Source of the DNA: Paenibacillus sp. FSL R10-2782
GTDB taxonomy: Bacteria; Bacillota; Bacilli; Paenibacillales; Paenibacillaceae
Length of the DNA stretch: 64,000 nt
Reading direction: 5' to 3'
Assembly: GCF_038592985.1 (NCBI RefSeq)
Contig: NZ_CP151951.1
Coordinates: 3,153,001 to 3,217,000 of the forward strand
Every line of letters begins with the position of its first letter. The stretch's first letter is position 1. A model generated the notes under the pieces. The model had not been told where the DNA came from. It ran no database searches and saw only the letters and a list, made by a program, of their open reading frames with translations. Position numbers and translations under genes: made by a program. Positions 53,745-63,422 of this stretch are shown here, piece by piece.

Positions 53745-54503
53745 TTATGACCCCCGTCCTGTCCGTTTCTTTTTCGTGTTGTCTGACTTGGCAAGTTGAA
53801 TGAGACGGTTAATTTCGTCCTTGGTGAGAGATCTTGTCAGCCCGCGCTTCAGATTTTGCAGCAAAAGATCGCCGAAGGCAATCCGCTTAAGCTTGATGAC
53901 CGGATGGGAAATGGCCTCAAACATCCGTCTGACCTGACGGTTTCTGCCTTCATAAATGGTAATCTGGATTACAGACTCCTTGCCGTTTGGGTCCACATCC
54001 TTGTATTCTACCTCAGCGGGTGCGGTAATACCATCCTCCAGCACGATCCCTTTTTTCAGCTTGTCCAGCTCGGTTCCGTGCGGAACGCCTTTGACTGTCG
54101 CTACATACGTCTTGGGCACATGATGCTTCGGATGGGTAAGCAAATTGGCGAACTCGCCGTCATTGGTGAGCAACAACAGCCCCTCCGTATCGTAATCAAG
54201 ACGACCTACCGGATATACGCGTTCTTTAACGCCTTTCAGATAGTCGGACACGACTTTACGGCCTTCCGGATCGGAAGCACTCGTAATCACGCCTTTAGGC
54301 TTGTTCATCATTAAATAGATTTTTTTCTCGGTTTTGATCGGTCTACCCTTTACCGTAATTATATCCTGATCAGGGTCTGCCTTCGTTCCCAGCTCTGTTA
54401 CGGTAACCCCGTTCACTTCCACGCTGCCCGCCTGAATAAGCTCCTCACATTTACGTCGGGAAGCTACACCAGCCTGGGCCAGTATTTTCTGCAATCTTTC
54501 CAT
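53745..54503 (-). CDS. rluB: 23S rRNA pseudouridine synthase RluB
   Basis: 252 residues. An S4 RNA-binding domain (1-60: MERLQKILAQAGVASRRKCE) is followed by the RsuA/RluB catalytic domain with the active-site Asp in GRLDYDTEGLLLLTNDG (about 101-117) and EGRNRQVRRMF (about 184-194). Modifies a uridine of 23S rRNA helix 89/90 region. Lies between spmB and resD, as in B. subtilis apart from the lost resABC. Confidence 0.94.
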   Translation of the reverse strand: MERLQKILAQAGVASRRKCEELIQAGSVEVNGVTVTELGTKADPDQDIITVKGRPIKTEKKIYLMMNKPKGVITSASDPEGRKVVSDYLKGVKERVYPVGRLDYDTEGLLLLTNDGEFANLLTHPKHHVPKTYVATVKGVPHGTELDKLKKGIVLEDGITAPAEVEYKDVDPNGKESVIQITIYEGRNRQVRRMFEAISHPVIKLKRIAFGDLLLQNLKRGLTRSLTKDEINRLIQLAKSDNTKKKRTGRGS

Positions 54504-54581
54504 GTTCGCTAATTCACCTCATGCTAATGATACCCATCCATGAACAAAATCACAAGCCCCGTTCACAAATCTATGCAGGAA

Positions 54582-55112
54582 TCAAAAGACAAGCAGGCAA
54601 ATCGCAATCGCCGCCACAAAACCAACTACGTCTGAAAACAGTCCCACTTTCAAGGCATAACGTCCATTCCGGATACCTACCGCGCCAAAGTATACAGTCA
54701 GCACATAGAGTGTCGTGTCTGTGCTGCCCTGAATCGTGGAGGCAATACGACCGATCATGGAATCCGGGCCATACGTGCGGATCAGATCCGTCGTAAAGGC
54801 AAGCGAGCCGGTGCCCGTCAACGGGCGTAGCAGTCCTAATGGCAGTACCTCGCCGGGTACGCCCCAGCTTTTGATCCATGGCGTTACCCAGGATATCAAG
54901 TAATCCAGAGCGCCGGACGCTCGAAAAATGCTGATAGCCACCATCATGCCCACGAGATGAGGAATAATGCTGATGGCCGTGGAGAAGCCATCTTTGGCTC
55001 CATCGACAAAGGAATCGTAGACGGGTACCTTTTTGGCATAGGCATATAAAGGAATAAAGGCAAGAATAGCAGGAATGGCCCAAGTCGATACGAGGTTAAT
55101 GAAATAGAGCAT
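54582..55112 (-). CDS. spmB: Spore maturation protein B
   Basis: 176 residues, several membrane helices, nucleoside-recognition (Gate) domain: PHLVGMMVAISIFRASGALD (about 50-69), LGLLRPLTGTGSLAF (about 92-106) and STIQGSTDTTLYVLTVYFG (about 129-147). SpmA and SpmB are needed for proper spore-core dehydration. Follows spmA after 7 bases. Confidence 0.95.
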   Translation of the reverse strand: MLYFINLVSTWAIPAILAFIPLYAYAKKVPVYDSFVDGAKDGFSTAISIIPHLVGMMVAISIFRASGALDYLISWVTPWIKSWGVPGEVLPLGLLRPLTGTGSLAFTTDLIRTYGPDSMIGRIASTIQGSTDTTLYVLTVYFGAVGIRNGRYALKVGLFSDVVGFVAAIAICLLVF

Positions 55113-55119
55113 GCCGCCC

Positions 55120-55857
55120 TCATCCTTTCCAGGTGATGTTCCTTCCCTTGGCAGCCGTCATTCCTGATCGTGAAACGGGCGGCGTAGCGGGAGAGGACGC
55201 AGATACTGGCGTAGTCTGTGGTCCCTGTGTCTTTTGTGGCGGAAATGTTGATGTCGATGGCGGACTGGCTGGAGGCCGACGCAGCTCCCGACTACGGTAC
55301 CAGCGATCCGCAGCAATTGCGGCAAAGGTGGCTATCGCAGTCGCCACCAGCGTCGTCCCGACAATTTCCGTCGGATTGGCGGAATGATAATTGAGCCGGA
55401 TCGCGATCAGCGTGGTAGGAATAAGCGTAATGCTGGCCGTGTTCAAAGCGAGCAGCGTACACATAGCGGGTGTAGCGGTCTGCTTGTCGGGATTCAGAGA
55501 TTGCAGCTCTTGCATCGCCTTAATGCCCATCGGAGTTGCTGCATTGCCCAAGCCGAGCAGATTAGCGCTCATATTAGACAAGATATACCCCATAGCCGGA
55601 TGATTACGCGGAACATCAGGAAACAGAAAAGCTACTAGCGGGGCGAGCAGTTTGGATATTTTCTGTAAAAGCCCGCCATCTTCCGCCAGCTTCATCATAC
55701 CCATCCAGAACACAAGCACACTAATTAGTCCAAAGCATACCGTGACGCCCGTAGCCGCCCCATCAAATGCCGCCTTGGTCACCACTTCAATATTCCCTTG
55801 CGCGGCGGCAAACACAAATCCAATACAAATCAGGGCTACCCATATGAGATGAATCAA
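55120..55857 (-). CDS. spmA: Spore maturation protein A
   Basis: 245 residues. The first 195 match SpmA: VFWMGMMKLAEDGGLLQKI (about 49-67), NHPAMGYILSNMSANLLGLG (about 83-102), NAATPMGIKAM, and TLLALNTASITLIPTTLIA. The final ~48 residues form a Pro/Ser/Thr-rich, probably disordered extension lacking in the B. subtilis protein. Membrane protein acting with SpmB. Operon dacB-spmA-spmB. Confidence 0.94.
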   Translation of the reverse strand: MIHLIWVALICIGFVFAAAQGNIEVVTKAAFDGAATGVTVCFGLISVLVFWMGMMKLAEDGGLLQKISKLLAPLVAFLFPDVPRNHPAMGYILSNMSANLLGLGNAATPMGIKAMQELQSLNPDKQTATPAMCTLLALNTASITLIPTTLIAIRLNYHSANPTEIVGTTLVATAIATFAAIAADRWYRSRELRRPPASPPSTSTFPPQKTQGPQTTPVSASSPATPPVSRSGMTAAKGRNITWKG

Positions 55858-55897
55858 GGCCGGTCCCTCCCTTTCACCAATGAATGTAAACTAACCC

Positions 55898-57160
55898 CTA
55901 TGCTCCAAACAGATTTCTTAAAACTGCGCTCCATCCGCTCGCCCAGGTGCGCTCTTGATTGCCGCCGCTTGCGGAAGCTTGTGGAGTCGGCATTTCCTGT
56001 TGTGGTTGTACTGTGTTTGGATTGGGTAGCTTGCTACCTTTATCATACACAGGTACGGAGCCAATAAGCTTGCCGTACAGCAGAAACTCAACACGTCCGC
56101 GTAAGCCGAAGGATACGTCAGTTCTGTTAGAGTGGGACTTTTTATACAGGACTAGTCTTTTGCGCAGTTGCGCCTTCTCCCCATCATGCAAAGGATAAGC
56201 GAAGCTTGTGCCAGTCAAGAGCGGATAACCGTCAATCGGTTGTTGCTTGTCCGTAATCGGAATAAGTGGATAATATTGGAATCCGTAGTCGAGCATGCGG
56301 GCATGGTCGTTCCAATCGTCTCCATCATTTAAGGTAACAGCGGCAAGCTGGCGACCGCCCCGTGTAGCTGAGCTGACCAGACAGCGAAACGCTTTTTTCG
56401 TAAAACCCGTTTTTACACCATCAGCTCCCTCATAGAGCCTCAGCATCTTGTTCTTGTTATGCCATGAATAATCCCATGATTCATTCGGATTAGGCGCTTT
56501 TTTTAACTCCGTCTTCACAATGCGGGCAAAGGTCGGATTATGCAGCGCATAAGCGGTAAGCCGGGCCATATCATTGGCAGAGGAATAGTGACCCTCGGCA
56601 TCCAGTCCATGCGGATTAGCAAAGTGGGAATGGCTTAGTCCAAGCTCAACCGCCTTCTCATTCATCAAATGAACAAATCCCTCCTCCGTCCCTCCCACAT
56701 GCTCAGCAATGGCGGAAGCCGCATCGTTACCGGAACGGAGCATCAAGCCGTACAGCATATTTTCCAGTGTCATTTGTTCACCCTTTTGTAGAAAAAGCGA
56801 GGAACCCTCTTTGGCAAAAGCCGTCGGACTCACCTTTACCGGATCCTGCAAGCGTCCATGTTCGATGGCTACGATCGCGGTCATGATTTTGGTCAAACTG
56901 GCAATTCGCAGCTCTCGGTCACCCTCGGCGGAATATATGATTCTTCCTGAAGTGACATCTATAAGAGAGGCAGCCTGCGCATGTGTTGTAAAAACAGGTG
57001 GAACTTCCTCCTTCTTTACTGCCCCCCGAACAGGCTGCGGATCCAGTAATGTGAGCGGGAATGTCAGGACGAGCAGCACTGCCAGCGGCAACACAAATGC
57101 ACGTGTCTTGGGCAAAAGCTGACTGTGGCCCGTTTGGATTGTTGGCTTTCTTTTAAACAT
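55898..57160 (-). CDS. dacB: D-alanyl-D-alanine carboxypeptidase (DacB/PBP5* type)
   Basis: 420 residues from the ATG at 57160 with GGAGGAA upstream. Signal peptide (about 18-45). Serine-peptidase S11 motifs: SLTKIMT (S-x-x-K, about 88-94), SGNDAAS (about 145-151) and KTGFT (about 246-250). A C-terminal beta domain (PBP5_C, about 290-375) and an Asn/Pro/Gln-rich tail follow. It trims pentapeptides of spore cortex peptidoglycan; the dacB-spmA-spmB order is the B. subtilis one. Confidence 0.93.
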   Translation of the reverse strand: MFKRKPTIQTGHSQLLPKTRAFVLPLAVLLVLTFPLTLLDPQPVRGAVKKEEVPPVFTTHAQAASLIDVTSGRIIYSAEGDRELRIASLTKIMTAIVAIEHGRLQDPVKVSPTAFAKEGSSLFLQKGEQMTLENMLYGLMLRSGNDAASAIAEHVGGTEEGFVHLMNEKAVELGLSHSHFANPHGLDAEGHYSSANDMARLTAYALHNPTFARIVKTELKKAPNPNESWDYSWHNKNKMLRLYEGADGVKTGFTKKAFRCLVSSATRGGRQLAAVTLNDGDDWNDHARMLDYGFQYYPLIPITDKQQPIDGYPLLTGTSFAYPLHDGEKAQLRKRLVLYKKSHSNRTDVSFGLRGRVEFLLYGKLIGSVPVYDKGSKLPNPNTVQPQQEMPTPQASASGGNQERTWASGWSAVLRNLFGA

Positions 57161-57370
57161 TTGGATTCCTCCGGTTTTGAACAAGTCTTGTACCATTCTA
57201 TGTCCAAGCTGTTCAAAGTATGTCCACCTTTATAGCAGAAAATCCCTCCAGAGATAATGGTGTACCGTCCCTTTCTTCCGCTTACTTTTTGAAGGAAACC
57301 AGGCAACTTGCACTCTAGATGACATATATATAATAGTTACTAAACTTGATGAATGAATGGAGGTACCCAC

Positions 57371-58087
57371 ATGCAGCGGCAACAGTTTGAAACGACCTTA
57401 AGAAGCCGAATTGTCGAGGCAGCGGAAGCCTTGAATCAAAGCGGTGTATCCTTTGCCACCTTTGATACCGCACGCTGTAACGAGCAATTTTGGAATTTTA
57501 CAGAAAAAGGCGGATTTCAGATTAAAGCAGGTGTCACTCCGGCGCAGGGGATCAGGGATATTTTTGAGAATGGACATAAATATGCCTTTGAGTGTGCGAC
57601 AGCTATGGTCATTGTGCTCTACAAAGGAGTGCTGGATTCCATTCTGGAAAGTGAATTTAATCGGATTTTTGCCGATATGCTGCTGTATGATTGGCACTAT
57701 GACAGTGATCTCAGACTCATACAGGAGCAAGGGAGTCACAAGGCTGTTCCTGGCGATATTCTGTATTTCAATAATCCTGATGTATCACCCGAAACGCCGG
57801 AGTGGAAAGGAGAAAATGTTGTCAAGCTAAGGGAAGACTCGTTTTATGGTCACGGCATCGGCATTCGCACAGCCGAAGGCATCATTGACTCCCTCAATCG
57901 TCATCGACGACCGGGGGCCACCACTTCTGCTTATTTGACAAATGAAGTGATCTACCCCGATTTTGCCTATCTGTCGCAGTTTGCCCCTGAAGGAAACCGG
58001 GAAGAAGAACTTGCGCTGAGCCCTTCACAAGAGCACCCTCCCCGTATACATGCGAGCATTGGTGGAAGACAGTATATCCGTGCATAA
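57371..58087 (+). CDS. ypuI: DUF3907 protein (YpuI-like)
   Basis: 238 residues from the ATG at 57371 with GGAGGT upstream (an ATG 6 codons earlier lies before the ribosome site). Soluble protein; conserved segments NEQFWNFTEKGGFQIKAG (about 37-54), YAFECATAMVIVLYKGVLDS (about 70-89) and GDILYFNNPDVSPETPEWKG (about 131-150) suggest a transglutaminase-like or lasso fold, but no function is proven. In B. subtilis ypuI follows dacB on the same strand; here it is on the opposite strand. Confidence 0.85.
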   Translation: MQRQQFETTLRSRIVEAAEALNQSGVSFATFDTARCNEQFWNFTEKGGFQIKAGVTPAQGIRDIFENGHKYAFECATAMVIVLYKGVLDSILESEFNRIFADMLLYDWHYDSDLRLIQEQGSHKAVPGDILYFNNPDVSPETPEWKGENVVKLREDSFYGHGIGIRTAEGIIDSLNRHRRPGATTSAYLTNEVIYPDFAYLSQFAPEGNREEELALSPSQEHPPRIHASIGGRQYIRA

Positions 58088-58110
58088 AAGTACTTTGGTT
58101 AGGTGTATGT

Positions 58111-58158
58111 AAAAAAAGAGGGTGTTCCTTAGCCAATAGCTGACTTTGGAACACCCTC
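58111..58158 (-). terminator. Terminator between ypuI and gerW
   Basis: GAGGGTGTTCC (58118-58128) pairs with GGAACACCCTC (58148-58158); a 7-base T-run follows on the minus strand, so it mainly ends gerW. Confidence 0.88.
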
Positions 58159-58185
58159 CTGTGCTAAAAATCCTACTCCATGCCG

Positions 58186-58677
58186 TTACAAAGAAGCTGG
58201 GCCAGTGTGATTGTGATCTGTGTTAACATCTACCGGGACCTGTGGAGGCGGAGTATGCATATCCACGTCGGCATTCCGGAAGATAGATTGGACTTTATCA
58301 ATCAGGTATGGTGTAGAGTCGATCAATTTTTCAATCAGATGAGTCTGATTATCCAGCGGAACGATTTGTGCACCTTGTTTGCCAACAACCAAAAAAGCGA
58401 TTGGATGAATGGATACCCCGCCACCGCTACCGCCACCAAAAGGATGTCCTTCCTTGCCGCTGTGAGCACCTGACGACGAGGATGTATGAAGCGCCTCTTC
58501 ATCTACATTAAAATCGCTGCCCCCGGCTGCGAAGCCAAATCCCACCTTACTAATCGGCAAAATAACGGAACCATCGGGTGTTTCCACCGCGTCCCCCACA
58601 ATCGTATTCACGTCCACCATGGCTTTGATGTTCTCCATGGCGGTTTGCATGAGCCCTTGAATCGGGTGATCTGACAT
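58186..58677 (-). CDS. gerW: Germination/sporulation protein GerW (YtfJ)
   Basis: 163 residues. The N-terminal NIKAMVDVNTIVGDAVETPD and GSVILPISKVGFGFAAGGSD (about 17-55) are the YtfJ/GerW hallmark, followed by a Ser/Gly/His-rich linker and GGGSGGGVSIHPIAFLVVG (about 82-100). Found in the inner spore compartment in B. subtilis and needed for germination with L-alanine. Here cotranscribed with the DUF2953 gene upstream, as ytfI-ytfJ. Confidence 0.93.
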   Translation of the reverse strand: MSDHPIQGLMQTAMENIKAMVDVNTIVGDAVETPDGSVILPISKVGFGFAAGGSDFNVDEEALHTSSSSGAHSGKEGHPFGGGSGGGVSIHPIAFLVVGKQGAQIVPLDNQTHLIEKLIDSTPYLIDKVQSIFRNADVDMHTPPPQVPVDVNTDHNHTGPASL

Positions 58678-58763
58678 GATTATTCCTCCTCTGCTTTGTT
58701 CAAGCGTAGACTGCCTTTTCTTACGCTATTGTGCGCAGGGTTCAAGGAAATATGTATGGCTCA

Positions 58764-59465
58764 TTATTCCTCATGCTTTATTGGTTGCTTGGAGAATACC
58801 CGTTTCCACGCCTCTGCACCACCTGGTACGCGCCATATGCGGTAAGCCAGCATGAGCATCGAATAAACGACATAACCCAGTGAAATACTTGCCTCACAGG
58901 TCAAAGTGGTAGTAAAACGTAGGCGATCCACCCAATAAGGCACGACAAACAGCTTAGGTGTGCAGTTCATGCGCACAAAGCTGGAGGCAAAACCGATCAG
59001 TGACGTTTTCAGCCCCCACAGTATCCCGGTAGAGGTAGCTGTATAAGCAGCGTCAGCAAGACTGATATTGGTGGACCATTCCATTTTCGACATTGTCACA
59101 TGGGCTAGTGTATGACGTATCCATCGTTGGAAGGACCTCGTTCCTTTCAGCAGTATCCGAACGTCGTGTATAAATCGCTTAATTTTCTCTTTATCGATGG
59201 TGCCGCTGTCAATGGTGGCGTCGGTTTTATGTATGTTTTTGTTGCGATCGAGTCGATAGAGAAGCCCTTTTTGCAAACCAGCCAGCAGAATAGCCGGAAT
59301 GTCATAATTTATTTTAATCCACCCGTACAGAAATCTGATCTCCAGATGCGCCCGGTCATCAGTATCATGCTTGGCAATATCCAGCTTCAATCGGATACGG
59401 GAGAGCAGAACAGCCAGCACAAGTAACAAAACGACGATGATGGCGATACCGATCCATTTCCACAC
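58764..59465 (-). CDS. DUF2953 membrane protein (YtfI-like)
   Basis: 233 residues from a GTG at 59465 with AGGGAGG upstream. One N-terminal membrane helix (about 5-24), then a soluble part including IRFLYGWIKINYDIPA-like residues and ILWGLKTSLIGFASSF. DUF2953 proteins regularly precede gerW in spore formers; function unknown. The longer open frame upstream has no ribosome site. Confidence 0.85.
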   Translation of the reverse strand: MWKWIGIAIIVVLLLVLAVLLSRIRLKLDIAKHDTDDRAHLEIRFLYGWIKINYDIPAILLAGLQKGLLYRLDRNKNIHKTDATIDSGTIDKEKIKRFIHDVRILLKGTRSFQRWIRHTLAHVTMSKMEWSTNISLADAAYTATSTGILWGLKTSLIGFASSFVRMNCTPKLFVVPYWVDRLRFTTTLTCEASISLGYVVYSMLMLAYRIWRVPGGAEAWKRVFSKQPIKHEE

Positions 59466-59556
59466 TGGCGAGTCCTCCCTGCCTTTTTTCTCCATGGATA
59501 TACCATGGCAAAAATAGTATGGCCCTTCGCCCGGAAAACATGCATCCTGAAATGCT

Positions 59557-59593
59557 AAACAGCCAGCTCCCATTACGCGGGGACTGGCTGTTT
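59557..59593 (-). terminator. scpB terminator
   Basis: AAACAGCCAG (59557-59566) pairs with CTGGCTGTTT (59584-59593); 10-bp stem with T-rich ends, between scpB and the DUF2953 gene. Confidence 0.8.
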
Positions 59594-59652
59594 ACTAAAT
59601 TTCGAACCTGTAACAATGAAGAGGAACCCGTATAAAAGGCTTCTGTCAGGCA

Positions 59653-60255
59653 TCAAGATTCCGTATTATTCATATCCGGCTGACTGCTCTCCAAACGTTC
59701 GAACAACAATTGTGTCTCTTCCTCCAAATGTTCCGAGTCCTCAAACAACTCAGGCTGCGGCAAATCCGCCAAAGAACCCAAACCAAAATAATCCAGAAAT
59801 GACTTCGTCGTACCATACAAAATCGGCCGTCCTATAGCCTCAGCCCGACCTTTTTCCTCAATAAGCTCCTTGTTGACCAGAGTATGTATGGCCCGCTCAG
59901 ATTTGACACCGCGAATATCTTCGATTTCAATTCTTGTAATGGGCTGGCGATAGGCCACAATGGCAAGTGTCTCCAAAGCTGCTTGCGACAGCGAGGCACG
60001 TGCCGGAGAGTAGGCGAGATTTTCAAAATAAGGTGCATGTTCGGATAAGGTTGCCAACTGATAGTGACCGGCGATACGGACAATTTGCAGACCTCTTCCT
60101 CCCTGCTCCATGTCCTGCTTCATATCCTCCAGACCCTTTTCAACCAGCTCTTGCTGCTGCTCTACAATGTCGGCGATCTGCTTGGCGGACAACCCTTCCT
60201 CTCCCGCGAGAAACAGCAGTCCCTCAATAATTGATTTCAGCTTCAGATAATCCAT
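59653..60255 (-). CDS. scpB: Segregation and condensation protein B
   Basis: 200 residues. Two winged-helix domains; KSIIEGLLFLAGEEGLSAKQ (about 7-26) and ETLAIVAYRQPITRIEIEDIRGV (positions about 95-117; key RQPITR) are family signatures, as is GRPILYGTTKSFLDYFGL. The dimer binds ScpA and SMC to organise and separate chromosomes. Overlaps scpA by 32 bases. Acidic C-terminal tail. Confidence 0.95.
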   Translation of the reverse strand: MDYLKLKSIIEGLLFLAGEEGLSAKQIADIVEQQQELVEKGLEDMKQDMEQGGRGLQIVRIAGHYQLATLSEHAPYFENLAYSPARASLSQAALETLAIVAYRQPITRIEIEDIRGVKSERAIHTLVNKELIEEKGRAEAIGRPILYGTTKSFLDYFGLGSLADLPQPELFEDSEHLEEETQLLFERLESSQPDMNNTES

Positions 60256-61018
60256 TAACCCGTAAATCCCCTCTCCACTCCATTACAATATCATCGAAAA
60301 GTTTCTCCTGATAGCAGAAAATCTGTTTCATTTTCATCAGTTCGAGGATAGCCAAAAAGGTGACTACCACTTCATGCCTATACATATCCTCATGCATCAG
60401 CTTGGAGAATAAAAGCCGTCCCCCCGTTCCCACCAGCTCCAACGCCCCGATAACCTGCCGAATACGGTCCTTGACCGAAATCTCATCTCGGTGAATACGG
60501 GTTACCGTCGTACGTCGTTCAGCTTTTCTCAGTGCACGCTGAAAAGCCGCGACCAAATCGCTTGCATGCAGCCCGTGCACGGGATTGGCAGGTTCGGTGG
60601 GCAGGAATGCGCTCAGATCCTCCGGTTCCTTGCCATAGATCAGACTTCGTTCCCATTCACGTTCGCTCAGATGGCGGGCAATCCCTTTATATTTACGATA
60701 CTCCACCAGCTTGCGAACCAGTTCATCCCGTGGATCATAATCCTCTTCTTCATAAAAATCCAAATCGTCATATTCCATTACAGGTGGCTTGGGAAGCAGC
60801 AATTTACTCTTAATGGATAAGAGCGTCGCCGCCATTACCAGAAACTCGCTCGTAATGTCCAGTTCCAGCTCCTGCATACTGTGCAAAAAAGCCATATACT
60901 GATCGGTAATATCACTAATAGGGATATCCTGAATATCGATCTCGGCCTTATCAATCAGATGCAACAGCAGATCCAGCGGACCCTCGAATGTTTCTAGCTT
61001 GTAATTTACGACTGTCAA
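60224..61018 (-). CDS. scpA: Segregation and condensation protein A (kleisin)
   Basis: 264 residues from a TTG at 61018 preceded by AGGGGGAA. The N-terminal YKLETFEGPLDLLLHLIDKA (about 5-24) contacts the SMC neck, and the C-terminal winged helix (about 190-264: VVTFLAILELMKMKQI) contacts the SMC head. Bridges the SMC dimer with ScpB. scpA-scpB follow the rib operon, as in B. subtilis. Confidence 0.95.
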   Translation of the reverse strand: MTVVNYKLETFEGPLDLLLHLIDKAEIDIQDIPISDITDQYMAFLHSMQELELDITSEFLVMAATLLSIKSKLLLPKPPVMEYDDLDFYEEEDYDPRDELVRKLVEYRKYKGIARHLSEREWERSLIYGKEPEDLSAFLPTEPANPVHGLHASDLVAAFQRALRKAERRTTVTRIHRDEISVKDRIRQVIGALELVGTGGRLLFSKLMHEDMYRHEVVVTFLAILELMKMKQIFCYQEKLFDDIVMEWRGDLRVNGLSEAEINY

Positions 61019-61191
61019 TATGCTTCCCCCTGCCTTACTCCAATCATCATTCAACAATACCTTTCCCCGTTAGCACTTATGCTCGACTTTATCAATCCCT
61101 CTTTCTGTAGTATATACGTCATCGCCTTGCTTAACAATCCAATCCCATTTTCCGGCTATAGTTATGCCGTTCCATTCAGATGTTCACAAAA

Positions 61192-61656
61192 TTAAAACTG
61201 CTTGCCCAGATTCGCCATCTCAATCGCAGCCAGCGCTGAATCCCAGCCTTTATTACCAGCCTTCGTACCTGCACGCTCAATAGCCTGCTCTATGTTTTCC
61301 GTCGTCACTACACCGAAAATAACAGGCACACCTGTTTTCAGACTGCTTGCCGCCACACCCTTGGCCACTTCATTGCAGACGATATCATAATGCGAGGTAG
61401 AACCACGAATCACCGTACCCAGCGTAATAACAGCATCGTATTTACCGCTTGCAGCCATTTTTTGAGCAATTAGTGAAATTTCAAAAGCGCCTGGCACCCA
61501 GGCCACATCAATCTCATCTTCCCCCGCTCCATGCCGCTGAAGTGCGTCGATTGCACCACTTAACAGCTTACTCGTAATAAACTCATTAAACCGGCCCACT
61601 ACAATACCATACTTCAAACCATCCGATACGAGATTACCTTCCAGAAAACGTGCCAT
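61192..61656 (-). CDS. ribH: 6,7-dimethyl-8-ribityllumazine synthase
   Basis: 154 residues from the ATG at 61656 with AGAGAGG upstream. It condenses dihydroxybutanone phosphate with the ribitylamino-pyrimidine. [15 protein letters not shown] (about 21-35), [10 protein letters not shown] (about 54-63) and [19 protein letters not shown] (about 81-99, catalytic His) are intact. Last gene of the FMN-controlled operon. Confidence 0.97.
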   Translation of the reverse strand: MARFLEGNLVSDGLKYGIVVGRFNEFITSKLLSGAIDALQRHGAGEDEIDVAWVPGAFEISLIAQKMAASGKYDAVITLGTVIRGSTSHYDIVCNEVAKGVAASSLKTGVPVIFGVVTTENIEQAIERAGTKAGNKGWDSALAAIEMANLGKQF

Positions 61657-61702
61657 ATGAATCAACCTCTCTTTTTTAAAATAATGAGTTGCAAAACTGT
61701 AC

Positions 61703-62395
61703 TTACAATGACATACGACGACGATAATCAATCAAATCCTGAATACTGATCAGCTTCAAATGATGACGCTTGGCGATCACTGCCAAATCAGGTACCCGAG
61801 CCATGGACCCATCTTCCTTTATAATTTCGCAAATGACCCCGGCGGGTTTGGAGCCGCAGAGCCGGGCCAGATCAACAGCCGCCTCGGTATGACCCGCACG
61901 CTGCAAAACACCCCCATCGTGGGCGATCAGCGGAAACATGTGACCTGGCTTGCGGAAATCACTTCCTGTGGCTGTTTCGTCGGTCAGCGCACGCACGGTC
62001 AATGAACGCTCGGCTGCTGAAATCCCCGTTGTCGTTTCTCTGTGATCCACCGACACGGTAAAGGCTGTGCCGTGGAAATCTGTATTTTGCTCCACCATCG
62101 GCTGCAATTCCAGTGCCTCGGCTCTTTGCCCTGTAATCGGCACACAGACCAACCCGCGGCCTTCGGTAATCATGAAATTAATGACCTCGGGGGACGCCTT
62201 TTCAGCCAGAGCGATAAAATCGCCTTCGTTTTCCCGTTGCTCATCATCCACCACGATCACGACTTTACCGTTCTTTAGTTCCTCCAGCGCTTCTTCAATG
62301 GAATCCAGACGAATTTCCATTTCCTGCTCCAACACACCATACTCCACGACGTCAGCCACTATGTTTGAATGGCTCTCTCTACTCCCGCTTTCCAT
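61703..62395 (-). CDS. ribB: 3,4-dihydroxy-2-butanone-4-phosphate synthase (stand-alone)
   Basis: 230 residues from the ATG at 62395 with AAGGAGG upstream. Complete DHBP synthase domain: [11 protein letters not shown] (about 49-59), [18 protein letters not shown] (about 139-156) and [12 protein letters not shown] (about 165-176). It turns ribulose 5-phosphate into the four-carbon unit of riboflavin. Unlike B. subtilis RibA it ends right after this domain; the GTP cyclohydrolase II half is missing. About 25 extra N-terminal residues precede the domain. Confidence 0.93.
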   Translation of the reverse strand: MESGSRESHSNIVADVVEYGVLEQEMEIRLDSIEEALEELKNGKVVIVVDDEQRENEGDFIALAEKASPEVINFMITEGRGLVCVPITGQRAEALELQPMVEQNTDFHGTAFTVSVDHRETTTGISAAERSLTVRALTDETATGSDFRKPGHMFPLIAHDGGVLQRAGHTEAAVDLARLCGSKPAGVICEIIKEDGSMARVPDLAVIAKRHHLKLISIQDLIDYRRRMSL

Positions 62396-62423
62396 TACGC
62401 TTTCCTCCTTATTTCTTATGGCA

Positions 62424-63089
62424 TCAGGCAAAGCCGTGCTTCGCCAAATAATCCAGACTCATAGGAGCTTTCTCTGTTCCCTCCGTCACTGCTAATTTTC
62501 CGTAGTTCAAAAGCTGCTCCACATATTTGCCTAAGATGTCGCATTCAATATTGACGGAGTCTCCCTCACGTTTGGCCTGCAAGGCCGTCTCGGATAAAGT
62601 ATGGGGGATGATAGATACGGCAAAGGTATCTCCCGTGCGCTGGGCAACCGTAAGGCTGATACCGTCGAGAGTAATCGAGCCTTTGAGAAGAATATATTTG
62701 AATATTGCCTGATCAGTAGGAGCGACTTCATACACAACCGCATTCTGGTCTGAGGTCACCCGACGAATCGTGCCCGTTCCATCCACATGTCCTTGTACGA
62801 TATGCCCTCCGAACCTGCCGTTCGCCACCATAGCCCGTTCCAAATTGACCTGGCTACCGGATTTCAGCTCCTTCAAATTACTGCTGCGAAAGGTTTGCGG
62901 CATCACGTCTACCTTAAAATTCTTAGTACCCACCTGTGTTGCGGTCAGACAAACACCATTCACGGAAACACTGTCTCCTATTTTCAAATCGCCCAATACC
63001 ACAGCACCTGTAATGCCCAGCACCATCGCTTCTCCGCTTCTGGAAATCTGCTGAATCCGTCCCACCTCCTCGACCAATCCGGTAAACAT
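62424..63089 (-). CDS. ribE: Riboflavin synthase alpha subunit
   Basis: 221 residues from the ATG at 63089 with GGAGTGAAGG upstream. Two lumazine-binding repeats (about 1-95 and 98-195), each beginning [10 protein letters not shown] or [14 protein letters not shown] sequence with internal SVNGVCLT and [10 protein letters not shown]. It dismutates two lumazines into riboflavin. First gene after the FMN riboswitch terminator. Confidence 0.97.
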   Translation of the reverse strand: MFTGLVEEVGRIQQISRSGEAMVLGITGAVVLGDLKIGDSVSVNGVCLTATQVGTKNFKVDVMPQTFRSSNLKELKSGSQVNLERAMVANGRFGGHIVQGHVDGTGTIRRVTSDQNAVVYEVAPTDQAIFKYILLKGSITLDGISLTVAQRTGDTFAVSIIPHTLSETALQAKREGDSVNIECDILGKYVEQLLNYGKLAVTEGTEKAPMSLDYLAKHGFA

Positions 63090-63146
63090 GCCTTCACTCC
63101 TTTCCATCTAAAGTTCAGTTTATTCCTGATTCATCAGGGTAAGCGC

Positions 63147-63184
63147 AAAAAACCCCCAGTCCGGATCATATCCGTCATGGGGGT
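63147..63184 (-). terminator. FMN riboswitch terminator
   Basis: ACCCCCA (63152-63158) pairs with TGGGGGT (63178-63184), with an inner CGGAT/ATCCG stem; six T follow on the minus strand. It lies about 60 bases before ribE and about 240 bases after the aptamer. Confidence 0.85.
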
Positions 63185-63422
63185 GATGAGAGTCGAATTT
63201 GCAGTATGCAAGCGCAGTCCATATACATCCTGAGACCACATGAATAACAAGCTTGCCAATAGAAAGCATGAATGTGCATACGACCAAATACGCTCAGAAG
63301 CATCTCCGAAAAAAGCTTGAAGAACAAGCAATCTTCCGTATGCTATCTGCAACGAAATAAGCCGTACGTACCATTACGTATGCTAAAAATCGGCACATGT
63401 CACGTCATGCACATGCGCTTCG

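Noticed and set aside
61703..62431. ribB as a frameshifted bifunctional ribA pseudogene
   Set aside because: The domain ends cleanly and only 46 bases separate its stop from the ribH start, leaving no room for a GTP cyclohydrolase II remnant.
63134..63352. 72-codon frame between the FMN aptamer and ribE
   Set aside because: Considered as a RibD remnant, but shows no similarity to RibD and overlaps the terminator.
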